In this document: positions 57,720 to 64,000 of the stretch, one piece after another
How positions within the stretch are numbered: position 1 is the first letter of the stretch
How the letters are laid out: each line of letters starts with the position of its first letter
Translations under genes and position numbers: made by a program
Origin: Pseudofrankia inefficax
Lineage (GTDB): Bacteria > Actinomycetota > Actinomycetes > Frankiales > Frankiaceae
Reading direction: 5' to 3'
DNA: 64,000 nucleotides
Assembly: GCF_000166135.1 (NCBI RefSeq)
Contig: NC_014666.1
Location: 8,184,001 to 8,248,000 of the forward strand
Notes under the pieces: generated by a model
The model's input: only the letters and a program-made list of their open reading frames with translations
Database searches by the model: none
Told to the model about the DNA's origin: nothing

Positions 57720-58279
57720 GTCACCCCCGATGCGGTGTCGGTCCGCGCGAACCAACCGGCAACGCCTCAACTCGCGGTCCAAGCCCTGGACGATCTCCCG
57801 TTGCGCATGCCTCCGCCGTAGAGGCAAAGCCCCCACCTCGGAGAGGATCACGCCCCCGGCACCGCGATGCGTGCCGGAGCGTACCGCGCTCGCTACGCCG
57901 AAGCGTGGCCACGCGAACAGCTACCAGTCGATCGCAAGCCACGATGGCGGCCACCTGGCCACGCGGCGCACGGCCCACCTGTCCATCCGGCCGCACGGCC
58001 GAGCGGCGCCGCACCCAATAAACCCGAACCGACCTGCCTCGTCCAGATCGCCTGATCGGTGGCGCCGGGCCACCGGCGGCCGTCCAGGAGTGTCACCGAA
58101 CGTCCGTTCTCGCCCGATTCGCCGGAACAGCAAGGCCTTCGCGCGAATACGGTGGTCGCGAACGGGCGCCGCGCCAATGGTCCTATGGACGCAAACCCCG
58201 AGAAGGTGGTACTGGCACCACTGTGCCTGTGGGACCAGCCCCCTGTGCAGAGGGTCACCTCCCAGGCTGAACTAGCACC
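57720..58279. other. Divergent promoter region between kinase and REC-cyclase
   Basis: About 560 bp. No convincing gene; the open frames starting near 57658 and 57867 lack ribosome-binding sites and family features. Confidence 0.45.
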
Positions 58280-59683
58280 ATGGAGCAGATCGGGGTTCTG
58301 CTGGCGGACGACAACCTGATCGTTCGTGCCGGGGTGCGGGCCTTGCTCGCCCGGGTGCCCGGGGTGTCCGTGGTCGGCGTCGCCGCCGACCGCGACGAGC
58401 TCGTTCGCCTTGCCCGCGAGCACCGACCACGGGTGGTGGTCACCGACATCCGGATGCCACCGACCTTTTCCGACGAGGGCATCGAGGCCGCGCGGGAGAT
58501 CCGGCTGCACGCGCCGGGGACGGGCGTGGTGCTGCTCTCCCAGTACGACGAGCCGGAGTACGGGATCAGCCTGCTGGCCGGCGCCGACGCCGGTGGCTGC
58601 GCGTACCTGCTCAAGGAGCGGCTGGCCGACCCGGAGATCCTCGTTCGGGCGATCCGGGAGGTCGCGGCCGGTGCCGCGCTGCTCGACCCCCGGATCGTCG
58701 CCGCGGTGCTCAGCCCGGTCCGCGACGCCGCCGACCTGACCGACGACCAGGAGCGGCTGCTGCGCGAGGTCGCCGAGGGCCGTTCGATCAGGGCGATCGC
58801 CGACGGCCAGGGCGACACCCCGGCCGCCGTGAACGCCGCCATCGACGCCCTGCTGCTGCGGCTCGCCCATGGCGCCAGCGCCGGCCGGGCCGGGGCGCTG
58901 CGCCAGCTGCGGATGCTGCACGCCGCGATCGTGCGCCGCGACGAGCAGGGCGAGGCGCTGTCCCGGCTGCTGCCCGGCGGCCTGGCCGAGAAGCTGCGGG
59001 AGGACGCCAGCGCCGGGCAGTCCGCGGAACGGCTGACGGTCACCGTCCTGATGTCGGACATCCGGGGCTACACGACCATCGCCGAGCGCACCGACCCGAT
59101 CGTGCTGGCGGGCCTGCTCGACGCGCACCGCCGGGAGATGAACGCGGCGATCCTCGCCGAGGAGGGAACGGTCCTGCAGTACGCCGGTGACGCCGTCATC
59201 GCCGTCTTCGGCGCGCCCTACCCGCAGGACGACCATCAGACCCGGGCGACCCGGGCCGCGACCGCGATGCAGGCCCGTCAGCGGGCGCTGAACGCCCACT
59301 GGCGGCAGGAGGGCCTGACCCCCTTCGGGCTCGGGATCGGCATCAGCACCGGCGAGGTGGCCGCCGCGCTGCTCGGCTCGGAGGCCCGCCGCGAGTACAC
59401 GCTCGTCGGCGACACCATGAACCTCGCCGCCCGGCTGCAGGCCTTCGCCCACGCGGGCCAGACCGTGCTCTCCGAGCCCACGGTCACCGCGCTGCGCGGC
59501 CCCCTGGCCGCCGCGCTCGCTCCGCTGCCCCCGATGACCGTGAAGGGCCGCGCCGGGTCCGTCCACGCGTACCTGCTGGACGCGCCGGCCGTGGTTCCCG
59601 TCGCGACGGTCGGGATGCGGCCGGCGCCGGCACCCGTGGGTCAGCGGCCGCCGCTGAGGTCGAGAAGGGCCGCGGTGGCGTAG
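58280..59683 (+). CDS. Response regulator-class III nucleotide cyclase fusion
   Basis: A 467-residue protein. The receiver (1-125) has acidic residues D10/D11, phospho-acceptor D56 in VVTDIRMP and a Lys in YLLKERLA. A middle helical segment (about 150-200) resembles a LuxR-type helix-turn-helix. The class III cyclase domain (about 250-430) has its metal Asp in LMSDIRGYT, the second in QYAGDAVIAVFGAP, and NLAARL supplying the transition-state Asn and Arg. Phosphorylation probably controls cAMP or cGMP synthesis. It is divergent from a histidine kinase. Its 3' end overlaps the convergent SDR gene by 43 bp. Confidence 0.9.
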   Translation: MEQIGVLLADDNLIVRAGVRALLARVPGVSVVGVAADRDELVRLAREHRPRVVVTDIRMPPTFSDEGIEAAREIRLHAPGTGVVLLSQYDEPEYGISLLAGADAGGCAYLLKERLADPEILVRAIREVAAGAALLDPRIVAAVLSPVRDAADLTDDQERLLREVAEGRSIRAIADGQGDTPAAVNAAIDALLLRLAHGASAGRAGALRQLRMLHAAIVRRDEQGEALSRLLPGGLAEKLREDASAGQSAERLTVTVLMSDIRGYTTIAERTDPIVLAGLLDAHRREMNAAILAEEGTVLQYAGDAVIAVFGAPYPQDDHQTRATRAATAMQARQRALNAHWRQEGLTPFGLGIGISTGEVAAALLGSEARREYTLVGDTMNLAARLQAFAHAGQTVLSEPTVTALRGPLAAALAPLPPMTVKGRAGSVHAYLLDAPAVVPVATVGMRPAPAPVGQRPPLRSRRAAVA

Positions 59684-60417
59684 GAGGACGACTCGGGCAG
59701 GCAGAACCAGAGGATGGCGGCGGCCACCTCGGCGGGAGTGCCGGCCCGGCCGAGCGGGGCGCTCGGGCCGACCTGGGCGGCACGGTCGGGCTGGCCGCCG
59801 CTGGCGTGGATCTCGGTGTCGATGATCCCCGGCCGGACCGCGTTGACCCGGATGCCCTCGGCCGCGACCTCCTTGGCCAGACCGATCGTCATCGTGTCGA
59901 TGGCCCCCTTGGACGCGGCGTAGTCGACGTACTCGCCGGGGCTGCCCAGCCGGGAGGCCGCCGACGACACGTTCACGATCGCGCCACCCGTCCCGCCGTA
60001 ACGCGTCGACATCCGGCGCACGGCCGCGCCCGCGCACAGGAAGGCGCCGACGACGTTGACCGCCAGCATCCGTTCCAGCCGCTCGGGCGACATCTCGTCG
60101 ACGCGGGCGCGCCGGTCCACGATGCCGGCGTTGTTGACCAGGACCGAGACCGGGCCGAGCCGGTCGGCCGCCGCGAACAGCGCGGTGACATCGGCGCTGG
60201 ACGACACGTCGGCCCGCACGGCGACCGCTCGGGCACCCGCCGCCTCGCAGCGGGCCAGCACACCGGCGGCCGCCTCGTCATCGGTCCGGTAGCTCAGGCA
60301 CACGTCCCAGCCGTTCCTGGCCAGCTCGACGGCGGTCGTCGCGCCGATCCCCCGGCTTCCACCGGTCACCACCGCCACGCCTCGCTGCGCCGGCAGCGAC
60401 TCGGCTCCGACCGTCAC
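59641..60417 (-). CDS. SDR-family oxidoreductase
   Basis: A 258-residue Rossmann protein: VVTGGSRGIG (cofactor loop, about 16-25), VNNAGIV, and catalytic Ser plus YAASKGA (YxxxK). A FabG/glucose-1-dehydrogenase-like SDR; the substrate is unknown. The GTG at 60417 follows GGAGG at 6 nt spacing. It overlaps the cyclase gene end convergently. Confidence 0.9.
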   Translation of the reverse strand: MTVGAESLPAQRGVAVVTGGSRGIGATTAVELARNGWDVCLSYRTDDEAAAGVLARCEAAGARAVAVRADVSSSADVTALFAAADRLGPVSVLVNNAGIVDRRARVDEMSPERLERMLAVNVVGAFLCAGAAVRRMSTRYGGTGGAIVNVSSAASRLGSPGEYVDYAASKGAIDTMTIGLAKEVAAEGIRVNAVRPGIIDTEIHASGGQPDRAAQVGPSAPLGRAGTPAEVAAAILWFCLPESSSYATAALLDLSGGR

Positions 60418-60811
60418 GCCGGCCTCCGTTCCGTCCGTCCTGTCCCCGACTGGACTCCCGCGACGGCGCAAGCCCGCCGGCAGCCTCCCACCTTTGGTGG
60501 CGTCCGCCGGGATGGCCCGGCCAGCGGCTTCGCGGTCGGTCCACACCCCGCGTGCCCGGCCGTCCGGGCGGGCCTTCCGGCCCGGCCGCGATGAGACTTT
60601 CTGCCGTCGTATCAGCGGAAGCCGCGCGTCTGACGCCTTTCGGTGCGGGTATGGACCCACGAGGGATGGGGACCTACCTCCCCCGGGCCCCCGTTAGGAG
60701 GCGCGGAAGCAGGTTCTTTCACGCTTCCTTCGGCATAGGGCTTCCCCTTACCTATGAGGCACGTCACAATCGGCCAAAGCAGGTCGGACGGCGCAACCCG
60801 AGGAGGAGGCC
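60418..60811. other. Divergent intergenic region
   Basis: About 390 bp between the SDR (-) and a small protein gene (+). It contains an inverted pair ggaagc (60705-60710) and gcttcc (60723-60728) and a GC-rich stretch around 60670-60700; a leader structure is possible. No gene seen. Confidence 0.4.
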
Positions 60812-61228
60812 GTGGAGCAGGCCCAGGACCGGTCCGTCGCGACCACGGTCGCGACCGGCAGCAGTGTGATTGTGGGTCTGCGGGTGGGCGACCCAGGCGA
60901 GCTCGCCGATGTCCTGCTCGCCGCCGAGCTCGCGGTGAGCACGGGCGCCAGGCTCGTGGTGGTCGCCGAGCGCGACCGCTGGGCACGGTTCGCCCGCTGG
61001 ACGTCCGGCATGTACTGCGCGTTCGGGATGGACGGGGTCGCGCAGGCGTCGCAGACCGCGGAGCGGGCCGTCCAGGACGACCTCTACGAGCGGGTGGCCG
61101 GCGTGGTCGGGCTGGTGCCGGTGGACTGGACGCTGGTGTGGGCGTCGGGCTCCGCCACCCGGGCGGCGGTCCGCTACGCCCGGCGCAACCCCACCGTCCT
61201 GGTCATGTTCCGGCCGGCCTGCCGGTAG
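60812..61228 (+). CDS. Small hypothetical protein
   Basis: A 138-residue soluble protein of unknown family. The GTG at 60812 follows GAGGAGG. The sequence alternates hydrophobic strands and helices (SSVIVGLRVGD, ARLVVVAERDRWARF, WTLVWASG, PTVLVMF), reminiscent of a universal-stress-like fold without its ATP-binding motif. Nothing in the surroundings defines a role; it is convergent with the F420-type oxidoreductase. Confidence 0.6.
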   Translation: MEQAQDRSVATTVATGSSVIVGLRVGDPGELADVLLAAELAVSTGARLVVVAERDRWARFARWTSGMYCAFGMDGVAQASQTAERAVQDDLYERVAGVVGLVPVDWTLVWASGSATRAAVRYARRNPTVLVMFRPACR

Positions 61229-61274
61229 CCGCCGGTGGCCGCCGGACCACGTCCGGCGGCTCGGGCCGACAGCC

Positions 61275-62198
61275 TCAGACCTGTGGCAGGACCTCGGCGG
61301 CGAGCAGCGCGATCTGGTCCAGGTCGTCCATATCCAGGAGCTGCAGGTACAGGCGGTTCGCGCCGATCTCGGCGTACTCGCCGATGCGCGCGACGATCTC
61401 GGCCGGCGTGCCGGCGACGCCGTTCTCCTTCAGGTCCGGCACCTCGCGGCCGATCGTCGCGGCCCGCCGGGCGACCTCGGCGTCGTCCCGGCCGCAGCAG
61501 ACCGTCAGCGCGACCGAGCGGATGAGGCTGCCCGGGTCGCGGCCGATCTCCTCGCAGGACCGGCGGGTCCCGTCGAACAGCCGGGCCGCCTGCGCGACCG
61601 GCTGGAACGCCGCGTTGTACTCGTCGGCGAAACGGGCGGCCAGCCGCGGCGTACGCACCGGGCCGAACCCGCCGACGATCACCGGCGGGCGTGGGGACTG
61701 GACCGGCTTCGGCAGCGCCGGGCTGTCGGTCACCGAGTAGTACCGGCCCTCGAAGCCGAAGGTCTCCGTCGCGGTCCACAGGCCAGTGATGATCTCCAGC
61801 TGCTCGGCGAGCCGGTCGAACCGCTCGGCCAGCGGCGGGAACGGGATCGCGTAGGCCTTGTGTTCCGCCTCGTACCAGCCGGCGCCGAGGCCGAGCTCCA
61901 CCCGTCCGCCGCTCATCTCGTCGACCTGAGCGACGGAGATCGCCAGCGGGCCCGGATACCGGAACGTCGCGCTGGTCAGCATCGTGCCCAGCCGGATCCG
62001 GGTGGTTTCGCGGGCGAGGCCGGCGAGCGTCACCCAGGAGTCGGTCGGCCCGACGCCCGGGTCGCCGCCGCCGATGCGCGCGTAGTGGTCGGAACGGAAG
62101 AACGCGTCGAACCCGCCCTCCTCGGCGGCACGAGCGACGCCCAGCTGCTGGGCGTAGGTGTTGCCCTGCTGCGGCTCGACAAAGATCCGAAGGTCCAT
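61275..62198 (-). CDS. LLM-class F420-dependent oxidoreductase
   Basis: A 307-residue TIM-barrel luciferase-like protein: FDAFFRSDHYAR, IRLGTMLTSATFRYPGPLA, GRVELGLGAGWYEAEH and PVIVGGFGP are typical of actinobacterial F420-dependent enzymes of the TIGR03560-like group. F420 rather than FMN use is inferred from family membership. The substrate is unknown. The C-terminal region carries NRLYLQLLDMDDLDQI. Confidence 0.9.
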   Translation of the reverse strand: MDLRIFVEPQQGNTYAQQLGVARAAEEGGFDAFFRSDHYARIGGGDPGVGPTDSWVTLAGLARETTRIRLGTMLTSATFRYPGPLAISVAQVDEMSGGRVELGLGAGWYEAEHKAYAIPFPPLAERFDRLAEQLEIITGLWTATETFGFEGRYYSVTDSPALPKPVQSPRPPVIVGGFGPVRTPRLAARFADEYNAAFQPVAQAARLFDGTRRSCEEIGRDPGSLIRSVALTVCCGRDDAEVARRAATIGREVPDLKENGVAGTPAEIVARIGEYAEIGANRLYLQLLDMDDLDQIALLAAEVLPQV

Positions 62199-62390
62199 GC
62201 TTCCTGCCTACCAGCAACGCGGACGGTTCGCGAAGTGGCCGGTCCGCCGGATCTGTCCGGCGACGGCAGGCGTCGCTGGCACCGCCCGGGGGAAGGACCA
62301 CGGCGAGGTGTGGACCCCGACGTGCCGGATCACCACCTGCCCTGAGAGGCTCCCCGGCAAGAATCCCGGCACTGGCGCTGCACGGAGGAT

Positions 62391-63689
62391 GTGTTCCGCT
62401 TGAGATCCACGAGCTCCGCCCGCCTCGGCGGGCCGGTGACCATCGCCCGCCTCGGCGGGCACCGGCGGGCGATGGTCGCCGTCCCGGCGACGACGCGCGC
62501 CCGCCGACCCGGCCGACGGGTCCGGCCAGGCGCGGTGGCCGCGCTGCTGGCCGCCGCGCTCCTCGCCGCCGCAGGCGCGGCCGGTTGCTCCAGCACGAGC
62601 GCGAACGCCGGCGGGGCCGCGACCTCCGACCCGATGGCCGGGATGAACATGGCGACGACGATGCCGGCGCAGCTTCCGCCGGCCGCGACGCCGACCAGCG
62701 TCAACGTCTACTCCCACGACGGCGCGAACGCCCTGAGCCCGAACGTGGCCGGGCAACGACAGCTGGTGTACGTGCCGAACAGCGACCAGAACTCGGTGGA
62801 CGTCATCGACCCGACGACGTTCAAGGTCATCGATCACTACACCACCGGGAAGAACCCGCAGCACGTGGTGCCGGCCTGGGATCTGAAGACGCTGTACGTC
62901 ACCAACGACCTGGCCAACAGCCTGACCCCGATCGACCCGACGACCGGCAAGCCCAAGGGCCCGAACATCCCGGTCGACGACCCGTACAACATGTACTTCA
63001 CCCCGGACGGGAAGTACGCGATCGTCGTCGCCGAGGCCCGCGAGCGACTCGACTTCTACGACGCCCAGACCTGGAAGCTCGTCCACCAGGTGCACGTGGA
63101 CTGCCCCGGGGTCGACCACATCGACTACTCCGCCGACGAGAGCTTCCTGGTCGCCACCTGCGAGTTCTCCGGGAAACTCGTCAAGATCGACTGGAAGAAC
63201 TTCCAGGTGCTCGGCTACCTGACCATCGGCGGGATGCCGCAGGACATCAAGCTCGACCCGCAGGGCGAGGTCTTCTACGTCGCCGACATGCAGTCGAACG
63301 GCGTTCACCTGATCGACGCGAAGACCTTCACCAAGATCGGCTTCATGCCGACAGGCAAGGGCGCCCACGGGCTCTACCCGAGCCGGAACGCCAAGCTCCT
63401 CTACGTCTCCAACCGGGGCGAGGGCTCGATCTCACTGATCGACTTCGCGACCCGCAGGATCGTCGGCCGCTGGCAGATCCCCGGCGGCGGCAGCCCCGAC
63501 ATGGGCGGAGTCTCGGCCGACGGCAGCGTGCTGTGGCTGTCCGGCCGCTACAACCGCGAGGTCTACGCCATCTCGACGACGGACGGGCACCTGCTCGCGC
63601 GCATCCCGGTCGGCGCCGGCCCGCACGGGATGTCGGTCTGGCCACAGCCCGGCCGCTACTCCCTCGGCCACACCGGCATCCTGCGCTGA
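62391..63689 (+). CDS. YncE-like beta-propeller lipoprotein
   Basis: A 432-residue exported protein. A basic N-terminus and hydrophobic helix end in AAGC near residue 65, a lipobox, so it is probably a lipoprotein. Seven-bladed propeller repeats follow, each with PN/VxVID-like strands (VYVPNSDQNSVDVID, TLYVTNDLANSLTPID, LLYVSNRGEGSISLID, LLARIPVGAGPHG). A possible metal or copper link is suggested by the MAGMNMATTM segment after the Cys. GTG 62391 follows GGAGG closely; TTG 62400 is an alternative start. Confidence 0.85.
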   Translation: MFRLRSTSSARLGGPVTIARLGGHRRAMVAVPATTRARRPGRRVRPGAVAALLAAALLAAAGAAGCSSTSANAGGAATSDPMAGMNMATTMPAQLPPAATPTSVNVYSHDGANALSPNVAGQRQLVYVPNSDQNSVDVIDPTTFKVIDHYTTGKNPQHVVPAWDLKTLYVTNDLANSLTPIDPTTGKPKGPNIPVDDPYNMYFTPDGKYAIVVAEARERLDFYDAQTWKLVHQVHVDCPGVDHIDYSADESFLVATCEFSGKLVKIDWKNFQVLGYLTIGGMPQDIKLDPQGEVFYVADMQSNGVHLIDAKTFTKIGFMPTGKGAHGLYPSRNAKLLYVSNRGEGSISLIDFATRRIVGRWQIPGGGSPDMGGVSADGSVLWLSGRYNREVYAISTTDGHLLARIPVGAGPHGMSVWPQPGRYSLGHTGILR

Positions 63690-63796
63690 TCCAGGTCCGT
63701 CCAGCTGACCCGGGTTCGTCCACCCGAGCGCGGGGCCGGCCGTCGGCACTAGCCTGATGTCCGGCCCCGCGTCCGTTGTGTGCTGAGGGAGAACCT

Positions 63797-64000
63797 GTGT
63801 CCGTGCTCGACCGTTTCCGCCTGGACGGCAAGGTGGCCGTCGTGACCGGCGCGTCCGCCGGGCTCGGTGTCGCGTTCGCGAAGGCGCTGGCCGAGGCGGG
63901 CGCCGACGTGGCGCTGGGCGCCCGCCGCGTGGAGCGGCTCGAGGACACGAAGGCGGTCGTCGAGGCCGCCGGGCGCAAGGCGGTGGCCGTCCGGGCGGAC
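63797..64000 (+). CDS. SDR-family oxidoreductase (partial, cut by right edge)
   Basis: GTG at 63797 follows GGGAG and opens into FRLDGKVAVVTGASAGLGVAF, the TGxxxGxG cofactor loop of a short-chain dehydrogenase, with ADVALGARRVERL after it. Only 68 codons are in the window. The catalytic YxxxK lies outside, so substrate and family subgroup cannot be told. Confidence 0.85.
   Translation, partial: MSVLDRFRLDGKVAVVTGASAGLGVAFAKALAEAGADVALGARRVERLEDTKAVVEAAGRKAVAVRAD

Overview
The window is very GC-rich, dense DNA with frequent GTG starts. It carries several actinobacterial signatures: an F420-type LLM oxidoreductase, a DUF3052 protein, an Scr1-like regulator with a DUF397 partner, and a c-di-AMP (ydaO) riboswitch ahead of a secreted muralytic enzyme. 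I infer a filamentous actinomycete, most like Frankia and relatives. No rRNA, confident tRNA, CRISPR array, prophage or transposase was seen.

Layout. 1-5.7 kb: a cut amidohydrolase, a DUF3052 protein, a sensor histidine kinase, a CorA-type transporter and a small membrane protein. 6.0-15.3 kb: a potassium and envelope region with a putatively structured leader, an APC-type (KimA-like) transporter, KdpD and KdpE without kdpFABC, an unusual membrane-anchored PstS-like protein, and a ydaO riboswitch in front of a lysozyme-like secreted protein. 15.4-22.0 kb: a DUF3516 helicase, cell-surface proteins (one with an Excalibur-like end), a DUF218 protein and a thymidylate-kinase-like P-loop protein, with two copies of an intergenic palindromic repeat.

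22.1-31.1 kb is the most striking region, a defence-type island. On the minus strand, in order of transcription, lie vsr, a cytosine-C5 methyltransferase whose frame is broken by two compensating frameshifts, a MORC/MutL-like GHKL ATPase, a PD-(D/E)XK (DUF4420-like) nuclease and a Z1-domain superfamily 2 helicase. A DGQHR/DndB-like gene converges on them, separated by an 18-bp-stem terminator, and has a perfect 20-bp palindrome inside its coding region. This matches a class of predicted restriction systems built around MORC/MutL-like ATPases. The broken methyltransferase beside an intact effector operon is the key puzzle.

31.8-45.8 kb: an acidic membrane cyclophilin, a PAS-EAL protein, an XRE/DUF5753 regulator and DUF397 partner, a cold-shock protein, a cystathionine beta-synthase/gamma-lyase pair (transsulfuration), an uncharacterised repeat-bearing protein and an FMN reductase. 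45.8-50.3 kb: a minus-strand lipid operon (acyl-CoA ligase, histidine phosphatase, AidB-like acyl-CoA dehydrogenase). 50.9-64 kb: a response regulator with a degenerate kinase partner, a LysR gene divergent from an amidohydrolase/ferredoxin/micro-ORF/diiron-protein operon, a histidine kinase divergent from a REC-cyclase, two SDRs (one cut by the right edge), an F420-type oxidoreductase and a beta-propeller lipoprotein.

Second-messenger themes recur: c-di-AMP with potassium, c-di-GMP (EAL) and cAMP/cGMP (REC-cyclase). In-frame minisatellites of 15-27 bp are found in at least five genes. All start choices were made by reading ribosome-binding sites by eye; no database search was run.
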